Assembly (NCBI GenBank): GCA_905221615.1
Contig: CAJNDT010000611.1
Coordinates: 62,001 to 126,000, forward strand
DNA: 64,000 nt
Reading direction: 5' to 3'
Source: Symbiodinium sp. CCMP2592
Taxonomy: Eukaryota > Sar > Dinophyceae > Suessiales > Symbiodiniaceae
Below are positions 30,273-39,795 of the stretch, piece by piece (positions within the stretch are counted from its first letter, which is position 1; each line of letters begins with the position of its first letter). Made by a program: the position numbers and the translations under genes. Below the pieces are notes generated by a model. The model had not been told where the DNA came from. It saw only the letters and a program-made list of their open reading frames with translations, and did no database searches.

Positions 30273-30406
30273 AATCAAGTAGCAACTTCAACATGATCTC
30301 AGTTCAGGATCGATCAACATGCACCGCCAGCTTACCTGAAGCTGGAACTCACCGGTGCAGGCATGCAAGTGATGACGGAGAGAAGATGGCTCTATTCCTG
30401 TAATGA

Positions 30407-30639
30407 GGGCTGGGCGCGGGGGTGGAGAATTTGACGCTGTGGGACGGGGAAGTCACCGACGGTGACCAAATCTTGTGGACCACGACCATGGTGAGATTCG
30501 CTTACGACGAAGATGATCCGGAGGCCTGGAATGAAGAGCGTGTGAAGATGAGGAGGATTACAACGAGTTCGAATCTATGATTGAGCAAGTTCAAATGACA
30601 CCTGTAGACAGCGAATTCGTTCAAGTCGAAAGGCCGTGA
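30407..30639 (+). pseudogene. acidic ORF with a frame change
   Basis: Frame 1 reads VENLTLWDGEVTDGDQILWT and continues through DEDDPEAWNEERV. At about 30540 the coding signal moves to another frame (EDEEDYNEFESMIEQVQMTP through VERP and a TGA at 30637). No splice site fits the switch. Either one base is wrong in the assembly or the gene is broken. Three repeat copies follow within 50 bp. Confidence 0.45.
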
Positions 30640-31787
30640 GAAAAAAGGGCAGAGTGCCTTAAAAGGCAGAGTGCCAAAGGCAGAGTGCCCACCATTGGAC
30701 CATTCAGTGAGTGGGTTGGCCCAAATTCCAATATCAATTTAATTTTCAGGCCAGGACAGTGACGAAGGCAGAGTGCCAGGAAGGCAGAGTGCCAGGTGGG
30801 TCAGGCTTCGTCGACTGACTCTTCTCAAGTTTTTCAGTGCCGATGTCTGCTCATGTGGACTTCTGCCTGCCTTTCGCACAGCAACAGGTTATTTGTTTGT
30901 GGTGCAGGCCAACCAACAAGTCATGATCAAAGTTGTGAGTGTTTTGGAGAAGGCCTCGTCGCTGTCAGAGTAGTGCCTCCAGAAGAGTGCATTGCTTGCT
31001 GCAGAAGCAAAACTGTGAGTGCTGAGACTTCTGAAGACCGAGCACTTCTGAGTTCTGTTGGATGTGTTGGGTTTGCGACTGTGCTGAGAGAGTCTGAGTA
31101 TGAATGAAAGTGACCATGCAAGGTTTGGCCGTCAGCTGGCGTCTCCAGACCCCAGGATTGCTGGTCATCGGTGCTGTTCTTAGCTTCCGATCATGCTGCT
31201 TCTGCGTTGCCAAATTCAACTTAGCATTCTCGGGCTTCTGAAGTGTCATGTCATGATTGTTTTGCCTATGGCTTATGATGGTTGCTCAGGTTTCAAATGT
31301 TGCTGCAGTGGTCCTTGAATCATGGCATATGGCAGATTTGAATATCAACACAGCCCTTGAATTAGGTTTCATTCGTGTGCTAAGCTCCCGATCATGCTGA
31401 GTCTGTCTGGCCCCTCAATTAAGTTAAACTCCGTGTAGCTGCTGCTTCAATAAAAGTGTCATGTCATGATTATTCTGTCGATGGAGTTGCTCAAAGTGAA
31501 GTGAGTCGTGGTCCTTGAATGATGGCATATGCATGATATTTAATGTCAATGTGAGCATAATATCAAAATATAGTTGATATAATTTAAATTGTGTCAAATA
31601 CTAGTAACTATAATCTAACAACACATTGACGTCAGAGGTAGTATATCATTTCGACATTATAAGGCAGAGTGCCGCCTCGCCATTCTTTGCAGAGTGCCTT
31701 GAGCTGGACTGAGAAGGCTGAGTGCCTGCATCTGGCTGGACAAGGCAGAGTGCCGCAATCTGGCTGGACAAGGCAGAGTGCCGCAGG
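30640..31787 (+). other. intergenic stretch with clustered repeat copies
   Basis: Eight exact GGCAGAGTGCC copies (30648 to 31772) and two variants lie here. A 100-codon open frame at 30796-31107 lacks an ATG start and looks non-coding. From 31250 to 31620 there are two diverged copies of a GTCATGTCATGATT...GTCCTTGAATnATGGCATATG segment (31245-31340 and 31458-31530). Confidence 0.6.
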
Positions 31788-31860
31788 ATGACAGCGCCTG
31801 TGCATACGAGTCCGCTTGGTCAGACGTTTTGGGCCAATGTGCGAGCCGGCAACATCACCT
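31788..31860 (+). CDS. large Pro/Gln-rich protein, exon 1
   Basis: The exon starts MTAPVHTSPLGQTFWANVRA at ATG 31788, three bases after a repeat copy. It ends at a consensus GTGAGT donor at 31861 in phase 1. Confidence 0.6.
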
Positions 31861-31898
31861 GTGAGTTTTACGAACAACAGCTGGATGGATCCTTGCAG

Positions 31899-33660
31899 AT
31901 GGGTGGAATTATCCCTGGCCGATCAAAAAACCTCTAGAATACTATGTCACAGCCTTCGGTGAGGTCCGCCTGCAATTCCGCGTGAGAGGCGGGAAAGGAT
32001 TCAAACAGTGCAAGTGTGAATGGAAATACATCGGTCATGGAATGAATCGGGACTCAATGATTGCGAGGATCCCACAGCCGTGGGTCATCGACATTCTGAA
32101 GCTTCTGCGCGAGCTCAGGATTCCTCGGTCTGAAAGGCAGAGTGCCGAAGTCCTCAACGCCTCGGAAGTCGCAGCAGAGGCCCTGAGACTGGTGGATTCT
32201 ATTCCTGAAGATGCTCTGGACTTCAATAATCGGACAGATCAGGTGCACCTCTGTGTCAAGCTGCACAGGCCACTCGCAAAGGATGAAAAAGAGTGTGGAA
32301 ACCAATTTGACTGGCGTTTTCTGCAATCTCGAATGTTCACAACCCACTGGCAATCGTTTCCTGTCCCGCTCGCTGTCGACTTGAAAACCTTGGTCACCCA
32401 TGCCTCGGGCGTAGTGGCACCGCGGATGAGAAAATCGGTGATCGTCACAGAAGCCAAAGGCAACGGGACGACTGTGGGAGCCTTCCTCAACCAGAGGTTT
32501 TCCGACCCAAGCAAGTTCCCAGAGAAAGAGACCATGCTGATCCTCTTCAAGCTGTTCAAGTTTGTATTGAAGCTACAAATGCATACCCTTAGGCTGGAAG
32601 GGTGTCTTCTGGGGGACCTCCATGAGAATAACATTACTGTCATGGGAGGCAGAGTGCCGGACCACAAAGGCAGAGTGCCAGTGGGGGCGGAGAATTTGAC
32701 GTTTGCCTTGGTGGACTGCTCCGGTTGCCTACCAGTTATGGCTGTTCCCGAAAAAAGGATGAAGGGTCACCTCAACTGCTTTCTGAGCTTGTGGGCCATT
32801 CCCTCAAACCACAGCGCCACCGTCTCCGAGTACGCGTCAGAGGTCTGGAAGAAGATGCTTGCCGCTGGCGAAAAATTCAAATCTGACTATGGACCGAATA
32901 AGTGGAGAACTGGTGAAATGGTGACCGATCTGTACAAGTTGTGCAAGAATCTGGAAGCAAAGTTCCAGCAGGGTCTGGACTTGATGCAACAATGCCAGCA
33001 GATGAGGGTCGAGGCAACAAGGGCAGTAATGAGCAGAATGCAGCCGCAGGCACTTGCGCCGCCGAATCCTCCGCCAACACCTCAGTGTTGGGATTCGACA
33101 CCTCCCTGGGATCCCCCTGGATCTGCGACTGCAAAAGCCAAAGGGATGAAAGTAGGAGTGCCAGTAGAAGGCAGAGTGCCAGGCAAAGGCAAAGCAATAC
33201 ATCATCCTGATGGGACTCCTCCCAGGGGGGCCCGCCCGCCTTTGCATAAACCGCCTCAGCAAAAGGCGAGGCCTCCTTCTCCGTGGCAGGTGCCAGTAAG
33301 ACCGCTGCGAAATGCTGGGCCTCTGCCTGATCACCCTTGGCAGCAGGAGTGGGAACCACTTCCTCCTGGCAGGGTGCAACCAGATCATCCTCCTCCTGGC
33401 AGGGGGCCGGTGCAACCAGATCATCCTCCTCCTGGCAGGGGCCGGTGCAACCAGCTCATCCTCCTCCTGGCCACCAGCAGCAGCAACATCGCTGGGGCAG
33501 AACGGCCAGAATGCCCGTCATCCAGGACGAATACGATGCCTGGGATGACGATGAGCCGAATCCCGAGCCGAATTCCCGGCCAAGAGTGCCAGAGCCGATG
33601 GGTCCCCCGCCGGCAAAGCAAGGCAGAGTGACAGTTTATGTCGGCAAGTGCTCCTGCTGA
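31899..33660 (+). CDS. large Pro/Gln-rich protein, exon 2
   Basis: After a 38-bp intron (31861-31898) the frame continues GWNYPWPIKKPLEYYVTAFG and runs for about 500 codons. The N-terminal two thirds look globular (for example RSERQSAEVLNASEVAAEAL; FLNQRFSDPSKFPEKETMLI; LRLEGCLLGDLHENNITVMG). The LGDLHENNI stretch resembles the catalytic loop region of kinase-like folds (HxDxxxxN-type), but this is weak. The C-terminal third is Pro-rich, with a 36-bp unit repeated three times at 33360-33470. There, one copy has one G fewer and the coding signal shifts frame; without correction the ORF stops at 33629-33631 on a TGA formed by a mutated repeat copy, and in the shifted frame it ends at 33660. Confidence 0.6.
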
Positions 33661-34063
33661 AATGACGGAACAGCAAAGGATGGACGAGCAGGATTTCGCC
33701 AAGGAACTTGCCGAGTATGCTGACGATATGGCAAGAGGCTCCAATTTCGTTCCGCAGGGCCGACGCGCTGAGCCGGCCTGGGTGGCAAAGGCCCAGGGCT
33801 TGAAAAGCAAGGGCGACTCCGTCCCGATCGGGAAAGCAGCTTTCTTCGCCCAAAAGGGCAAGCCTGCCGGAAAGGGCCACAAAGGCAGAGTGCCAGTGGA
33901 GGACAATATCCCTACTCACCTTGTTGGAAAGGGCCGTCCAGCCCTAGTGCCACTGGAGGACAATATCCCTCACCTTGTTGGAAAAGGCCGTCCCAATATC
34001 CCTACTCACCTTGTTGGAAAGGGCCGTCCAGGCGAAGCTCATCCTGCTTTTTGCGGCATATGA
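33638..34063 (+). CDS. Lys/Gly-rich ORF with internal repeats
   Basis: The ORF begins MSASAPAEMTEQQRMDEQDF at ATG 33638, just downstream of the preceding stop. Residues 85-135 are three copies of a DNIPTHLVGKGRP unit (33897-34030), and a repeat copy at 33884 reads GRVP. It may be a separate gene or a continuation of the upstream ORF through an unrecognised splice or frame error. Confidence 0.5.
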   Translation: MSASAPAEMTEQQRMDEQDFAKELAEYADDMARGSNFVPQGRRAEPAWVAKAQGLKSKGDSVPIGKAAFFAQKGKPAGKGHKGRVPVEDNIPTHLVGKGRPALVPLEDNIPHLVGKGRPNIPTHLVGKGRPGEAHPAFCGI

Positions 34064-34851
34064 AGACGGAGAAGGGAGGAATATGGTTGGACCCCAAGGA
34101 GGAGGTGGAAGCCGAGGAGGAGGACACTTTGGTTGATGTTGTGGTGGAAGAGGAGGAGCCTGTGCAAGATCCGTCTGACGATGAAATGGAATTTGTCGAG
34201 GTTATGGTGCAGGATGAGCAACCGCCGCTTGAGATGGAGGCGGAGCCCGAGGAGGATGAGCATGCGTTCGCCACGGGTGCCTCGATTCACCCGGATCGCT
34301 TGGACGAGGATGAGGGTGACAGCCAAGCAACAATGGTACTAGGGGACCATCTCCGAGAGGAGCAAGATGAGCCGATGCCTTCTGTACCGGAGACCCGGGT
34401 GACTGAGAGCGAGCACGATGCCGTCGTCGCCAAGGTCATGAACGAGCTGGAGGCTATGACTGTGGACCCGAGCCCGAAGGCTGCCGCAAACCCCAAGAGT
34501 GCGACTGCGCCAGTGCCTGGAGAGGTGAAGCCTTTCTTGGAAGCGGAGGAGGACCTCGGAATTACGGACCCCCAAGGCAGAGTGCCAAGGGGTCAAAACA
34601 AGATCAAGGTTCCAGCCGAGCTTTTGCAGCCAGAGACTGAGGAGGAGACAACTCTCAGAGCGTTGCGGGGAATGCTGCCATGCAGTCACAGGGAGGTGAC
34701 GACTTCGAAGGTGGGCCGCCTCGCCAATCGGGCACGTATGTCGAGACCGGTGCCACAAGATCAGCCGTTCAACCCCCACCACAACGATCGGAAGTTCAAC
34801 AGCAAGACTGCGACTGTCATCACCCAGCTGCTCATGCATGGCTGTCCATGA
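34060..34851 (+). CDS. acidic ORF
   Basis: The ORF starts MKTEKGGIWLDPKEEVEAEE at ATG 34060 and is strongly acidic for about 110 residues, then mixed. A repeat copy at 34576 reads GRVP. Near 34676 the coding signal appears to move to another frame (MQSQGGDDFEGGPPRQSGTY), so the listed C-terminus may be wrong. It overlaps the next ORF by 14 bp. Confidence 0.5.
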   Translation: MKTEKGGIWLDPKEEVEAEEEDTLVDVVVEEEEPVQDPSDDEMEFVEVMVQDEQPPLEMEAEPEEDEHAFATGASIHPDRLDEDEGDSQATMVLGDHLREEQDEPMPSVPETRVTESEHDAVVAKVMNELEAMTVDPSPKAAANPKSATAPVPGEVKPFLEAEEDLGITDPQGRVPRGQNKIKVPAELLQPETEEETTLRALRGMLPCSHREVTTSKVGRLANRARMSRPVPQDQPFNPHHNDRKFNSKTATVITQLLMHGCP

Positions 34852-35467
34852 GATCACAGTCCGAGAATGCGAGAAGAATTCCTTGCCAATGGAGAAGAAG
34901 GAAATGGCGTGGAATGACTTTCGGTCGAAGGGCTCGAAAACTGTGGTTGTCTGGGATCTGTTGTGTGACAAGGGCATGAAGGAGATTCCAGACAACTCTG
35001 AGCCTGGGGACTGGCACCTGTGGCTTCAGAGGGAAACTGGGGTGGCGGTCATTGAGCAGATTCTCCAGTGCATGTTCAATGTCACTCCGCCAGTTCATGG
35101 CCGTGATCGAGTCAAGGGAAAACAGCTGACATACTGGCACTGGTGGGAGGCCTCCAAGAGACTCCTTGAGGTTTATACGACGGAAGATGTCATCTCAAAG
35201 GAAAAATTCAGGCCCAAAGACCTGCAGAGCTGGCTTGTGCCTTTGTCGTGCAAGATTTGGGATGCTTACAATTACACCATGCTTGTGTATTGTCAGAAGA
35301 AGCTGGAACAGAAGGCAAGGGGGGAAAACCTAGACGCGGTGAGCCAGATGGGTGATGATGTCCCGCCATCGGAAGATGAAGAAGAGGATAACTATGTGGA
35401 TGTTTACCAGACCACTGGGGACTTCGTTCCTGATTGGGGAGTAGCTGCAGATGGCTTTCAGGATTGA
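34838..35467 (+). CDS. unknown globular protein
   Basis: The 209-residue ORF starts MAVHEITVRECEKNSLPMEK and looks globular up to residue 165 (VVVWDLLCDKGMKEIPDNSE; QLTYWHWWEASKRLLEVYTT), followed by an acidic tail (PPSEDEEEDNYVDVY). It contains no GGCAGAGTGCC copy, unlike nearly every neighbour. It probably belongs with the two preceding ORFs in one gene whose junctions I cannot place. Not recognised. Confidence 0.55.
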   Translation: MAVHEITVRECEKNSLPMEKKEMAWNDFRSKGSKTVVVWDLLCDKGMKEIPDNSEPGDWHLWLQRETGVAVIEQILQCMFNVTPPVHGRDRVKGKQLTYWHWWEASKRLLEVYTTEDVISKEKFRPKDLQSWLVPLSCKIWDAYNYTMLVYCQKKLEQKARGENLDAVSQMGDDVPPSEDEEEDNYVDVYQTTGDFVPDWGVAADGFQD

Positions 35468-36177
35468 TTAGTGTCAATGATTGAGCTGAGCGAGTAGGTT
35501 TATTAATTGTGTTGCCAAAACAAAGCCATCTAGTGGACCTCCTCTTCTGCATCCCATTCGTCCTTGGGCACTGGGGACTTTCACAAGGCAGAGTGCCAGA
35601 GAGTTCTCGGTGTGACTAAGGCAGAGTGCCACCAAACAGTGTGGCCTGTTCAGATTCTTTTTTTTGTCGCTGTCACTAGGCAGAGTGCCGGAAAGGCAGA
35701 GTGCCAATGTGAAATCGCATTTCTTGGGGCGTTTGAATGTTGTCACTTTTGCAGTCCGTCTGATCTGGCACATTTCAGCTTGCCGTTTTGGAACACAAAG
35801 ACGATGCCTATGCATACAGTCATGTCGGCAGTAACTCGATGGATTAATTACTGTGCCTGTGAATTGATTGGTTCAACCTTGGTTTCCTGTGACAGCCCCA
35901 TAAAACCTCTCAGGTGCTGGTGTCCAAGGTGGTTGGCTACTATGGCAAGGCTGGAATGCATGATGCAAGTGATTGTGAGTTGTGGAAGCTGAAACGCTTG
36001 CTATCTGGCCGTTGATGGGACCATGCCACGTAGTGTGGACGGACTCTAGTGACTAGTGAGTGGATGCGCAAGAATTTCTTGACCTGGCCGCAATCAACAT
36101 ATGTGTGTTCAAGATCGAGTCCCTTAGTGCTGCAGTGGTGCTTCCAGGCAGAGTTCCAGAGACAGTCGCCGAGAGCA
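35468..36177 (+). other. intergenic or intronic stretch
   Basis: Four repeat copies cluster at 35587-35705, one variant (GGCAGAGTTCC) lies at 36147, and short open frames without sustained coding signal occur. Possible untranslated or intron sequence of the genes on either side. Confidence 0.5.
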
Positions 36178-36612
36178 ATGGGAAAGTCGAGGAAGAGCGC
36201 TCGTGTGAGTGATCAGATGATGTTCCCAATGCCGGGGGCAATGAACCCAGCAATGGGAATGAACAACCCACTGGCCATGATGAACCCTTTCATGTTGCAA
36301 CAGCAGCGACAGATGCAGCAGCAGCAACAGATGCAGCAAATGCAGCAGATGCAGCAAATGCAGCAACAGCAGCAGATGGCTGCTGTGGGTGAATCAAGGC
36401 AGAGTGCCAACGCCTCCTCCTCGTCGGAATCAGAAGACCAAGAAGTGAGGAGGATTCGTAAGGAAACCAAGAAGAACAGAGCAAGGCAAGCAGCAACGAT
36501 CGGGATTGATCGGCTGGCAACGTCCACTACCGATGCAGATGCAAGCCCGAGAAGCGCCACGACATTGCGTTCGATCCCTCTGGCTGCTTGTCAATCAACA
36601 GAGTATCCCTAA
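36178..36612 (+). CDS. Met/Gln-rich ORF, possible 5' part of the RING gene
   Basis: From ATG 36178 (MGKSRKSARVSDQMMFPMPG) the ORF has Met/Asn/Pro repeats, a 30-residue Gln/Met tract (36301-36377), an in-frame repeat copy (36398, RQSA) and a basic stretch (IRKETKKNRARQ). Past about 36485 the coding signal moves to another frame (PEKRHDIAFDPSGCLSINRV) that ends at a possible donor at 36615. A short unrecognised intron is likely. Confidence 0.45.
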   Translation: MGKSRKSARVSDQMMFPMPGAMNPAMGMNNPLAMMNPFMLQQQRQMQQQQQMQQMQQMQQMQQQQQMAAVGESRQSANASSSSESEDQEVRRIRKETKKNRARQAATIGIDRLATSTTDADASPRSATTLRSIPLAACQSTEYP

Positions 36613-36672
36613 GGTCAGCAATGATCCCTGAACCCTCCCCCCACAAAGCCTAGATAAGCCTTACTGACTGAG

Positions 36673-37872
36673 GTGAAGGTGAAAGCTCTGCTCGAGCGGG
36701 TTCATAGTGCATGGGATGCCGCGGTCACGGCTGACCTGCCACAACAAACAGCGCTGCAACTGCTCTTCATATTGACCAATCTGAAGCCGACCACAAAGGT
36801 CAGTGAACTCAGGGTCGATAGCAAATACAGCTTGCTTGGTCAGCGATGTGCGAATGCCCGTACGCGTCAATCCCTCTGCGATAGCAGCAGTTGGAACCGC
36901 ATAGCCAAACCGGTTCTGGGAATGGGGGTGAATATGTCTGAGCATTCTGTTGACAGGGTTGCCTGGGAGTGTGGATGGCAGTCCACATGGATGACCGAGG
37001 ATGTCACGACCTATGCCAGGCGTAGAGCGAGAGCAAGGCAGTCCACTGAGACGCAGGGACGTCTCAGTTTCAATCCGAGTCCGGCTCCAGCTGCCCCGCC
37101 AACGGTTCCGCCGTCGGAAGGCAGAGTGCCAGACGTGGTCCGTTCTGGTCCTTTGCCAACGACTGCTCCTAGTTCCAATCCAAGCCAGGCTGTGGGTCGC
37201 AGCCCGGCTGGGGAACAAGGCAGAGTGCCGATTCAACAGCCGCCTGCTTCCCCTCATGCCGTTCCGGGTTCCAATGCAAGCCAGACAACCGAAGGCAGCC
37301 AGGCTGCAGGAAGTGAACAAGACAGAGTGCCGAGGGTTGTGGAAGGCAGAGTGCCAGTTGATGGGAATGCTCCTGCCATGGATCACGATGGTCTAGCGCC
37401 GGCAGAGGCAGAGATCAGGCCCGATCAGGAGATCGTCATGCCTCCTGCAGAAGTGACCACTGCACCTCAAACAGTTGAGTTGCCAGAGCCAGACACCTCC
37501 ACGAACAGTGCCTCGACAGCCGGTGCTGACGTGAATGCCGTTGTGCCCTTTGCGACACCCAAGTCGAAAGCCAAAGCAAAAGCCAAGGGCAAGTCGAAAG
37601 CCAAGGCCAAGTCCAAGGCCAGGGCGACGGCACCAAACACAGAGGCGCAGGACGAGGTCGCAGTCGAGGTCGATGATGAGTTCATGGCCGAGGCCGGGGC
37701 CGAGGTCGAGGCCGGGGCCGAGGTCGAGGCCGAGGTCGAGCGCGAGGCCGACGACAGTGTCTTCTTTGAGGAGGAGGAGGAGGAGGATGCTCCGAATGAG
37801 TCGAGCAGACCTGCGAACCGGTGGAACCAGGACCTCTGTGTCATTTGCCATTCGGAGATGCACCCGGGCCAG
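36673..37872 (+). CDS. RING-H2 protein, N-terminal and first half of RING
   Basis: The exon opens after an AG near 36672 with VKVKALLERVHSAWDAAVTA, then a long Pro/Ala-rich linker with four in-frame or near-frame repeat copies. A Lys/Ala block follows (AKAKAKGKSKAKAKSKARAT), then EAGAEVE repeats, and last the first zinc ligands CVICHSEMHPGQ. There is no ATG at the 5' end, so an upstream exon must supply the start. The RING makes it a likely E3 ubiquitin ligase; membrane segments are absent. Confidence 0.7.
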
Positions 37873-38005
37873 GCAGGCTGGTTTCGTTTGCATTTGGTTA
37901 ATGAACCATTGATAGTGGTGCCTGTCCTGTTTGTACATTCCACTAATCCTCAGAACAGTACCTCTCACATGACGTGTCTTTTTCTGTTGCTCCCCTGGAA
38001 TGCAG
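37873..38005 (+). other. GC-AG intron splitting the RING finger
   Basis: The 133-bp intron begins GCAGGC and ends AATGCAG. The exon ends on both sides read CAG/GCA, so the exact border is ambiguous within a short direct repeat. Joining in phase 0 restores a complete RING-H2, whereas no GT donor does. Confidence 0.8.
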
Positions 38006-38299
38006 GCATTGGAAGCGCTATCGTGTGGCCACCTCTTTCACAGCGAATGTATCAATCGATACTGTGAGTCGACCGGGCGGAACAAGGCCACCGCTTGCCC
38101 TCTCAAGTGTGCGAGCTCAGCATCTATGGCAAGGTTCTTTTTGGGTCCGAGGGGGTCCACGGGAAGCAATGCCCCTGTTCCTGTCGAAGATGATGCTAAT
38201 GATGTGGACGCAATCGTTCAGGAAATACAAGCTCAACTCGTTGACGACCGCACTCGTGAAGAGGAAGCTACTGAGGTCAACGACCCCGTGGTGGACTGA
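38006..38299 (+). CDS. RING-H2 protein, second half of RING and C-terminus
   Basis: The exon reads ALEALSCGHLFHSECINRYC through ACPLKC, supplying C-x-H-x2-H-x2-C and C-P-x-K-C of the C3H2C3 RING, then an acidic tail (EEDANDVDAIVQEIQ-like) to a TGA at 38297. Spacing fits the family. Confidence 0.85.
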   Translation, partial: ALEALSCGHLFHSECINRYCESTGRNKATACPLKCASSASMARFFLGPRGSTGSNAPVPVEDDANDVDAIVQEIQAQLVDDRTREEEATEVNDPVVD

Positions 38300-38795
38300 T
38301 TGCGTCGACAAGGTGGCTCGGTAACAAGGCAGAGTGCCACAATAACTGGCTCATGTGTATGTGTTGTCGGTGATGTGGCCTCGAGTCTTATTAATTTTGG
38401 AGGTGTGGCAATGCCATTGTCACAGACATGTTTCTGAAGGCGGAGTGCAATGGGTTGTAACATGTGTTCCATGATCATTATGTATTGACATGATTGTGTT
38501 GCCTTGTGTTGCATTATGCCATCAGGAATGTATGTCTCTTTGTAATCCCAGGCGGTCTGTCGATTTCACAAGGATACTGCAGATGCCTGTGGACAAATCC
38601 GCGCCAAAGACAGGATCCAACCTGTCCTAGAACACCAGTTGGGAGGGACCCAACAAAGGACCACGGAAGTCTGCAATGGGGTGCATCCGTGTTTAAAAAA
38701 ACATATGGCCTTTGAAGGGACACCATCCCCATACCGCCCCACAGGCCCTGCAAAATCTTAGAAGACATTTGTGACACTTGTGGCATGCCCCGGAA
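38300..38795 (+). other. 3' flank of RING gene
   Basis: It contains one repeat copy (38328), one loose variant (38439, GGCGGAGTGCA) and no supported ORF. The sequence leads into the minisatellite. Confidence 0.6.
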
Positions 38796-39300
38796 AACTC
38801 TTATTGAATCTTATTGAATCTTATTGAATCTTATTGAATCTTATTGAATCTTATTGAATCTTATTGAATCTTATTGGTCCATCATTTTTAAAAGGGACAC
38901 GACTCCAGATCGCCCCAAAAAATCTTATTGAATCTTATTGAATCTTAGAAGACATTTGTACAATTGTGGCCTACCCCGAAAAAATCTTATTGAATCTTAT
39001 TGAATCTTATTGAATCTTATTGAATATTATTGAATCTTATTGAATCTTATTGAATCTTATTGAATCTTATCGGTTTTACAAGGGACACAGCCTCCAGCTC
39101 GCCCAAAAAATCTTATTGAATCTTAGAAGACATTTGCAGGATTGTGGACTACCCGAAAAAATCTTATTGAATCTTAGTGTTCGGGCCATCACGTTTTGAA
39201 GGCACACCGACCCTGTACCAGACAATTGCACACATGTAGCATCCACTCCCAAAAGTCTTGTTGGAGCTTATTGAATCTTGGGAGCTAGTTATACAATATC
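38796..39300. repeat. 10-bp minisatellite in a higher-order repeat
   Basis: The unit TCTTATTGAA is repeated in blocks at 38796-38876, 38924-38950, 38985-39070, 39108-39125 and 39158-39172. The blocks alternate with spacer copies containing AAGGGACAC, TCGCCC, AGAAGACATTTG and GTGGCCTACCC, giving a higher-order period that shortens from about 190 to 100 bp. Confidence 0.9.
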
Positions 39301-39795
39301 GAATCCCATTGAATCGGCACAGTCCAGCTAACCCAACCAAATCCCTACGAGTAGTAACACATCTTATGATTAAGCATAAACTAGGTGGCACTCTGCCTTG
39401 AAGTACCTTTAAACCATGGACCTCCTTAAAACCTAAAAACCTGAAGCTCTTTTAAACCCTAAACCGTTACTGTGTGTGGTAAGTTTACACATAGACCTAG
39501 GTATATGTATAACATACATACATACATATAGATATATGTATGGATTATATGCATACACTTATTATTGGGCATACTGCTTTCGAACATTAAACTACATCCT
39601 CTATTAATAGCACTCTGTCTTCAAATATGTGTTAATCTAATGATCATGTGCATAAATGCTTGTGTCGTCCAGTGGAACCTATTGCATGTGGTATTGAAAC
39701 GGACATGACAAGCAACTTCTAGTACCTGTTCGTACTATCCAACACATATAGTTGCTTGCAGCTTGTTGGATCAAAGATATTTAAAGTTAAGCACC
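39301..39795. other. intergenic spacer with the only minus-strand repeat copy
   Basis: GGCACTCTGCC at 39387-39397 is the single exact minus-strand copy of the island repeat; a looser minus-type copy lies at 39609. Short CCCTAAA-like words (39450-39466) and a TACA/TATA stretch are also present. Confidence 0.7.

Noticed and set aside
28733..38514. Minus-strand ORFs within the island
   Set aside because: They mirror the plus-strand genes, which have motifs, introns in phase and natural composition.
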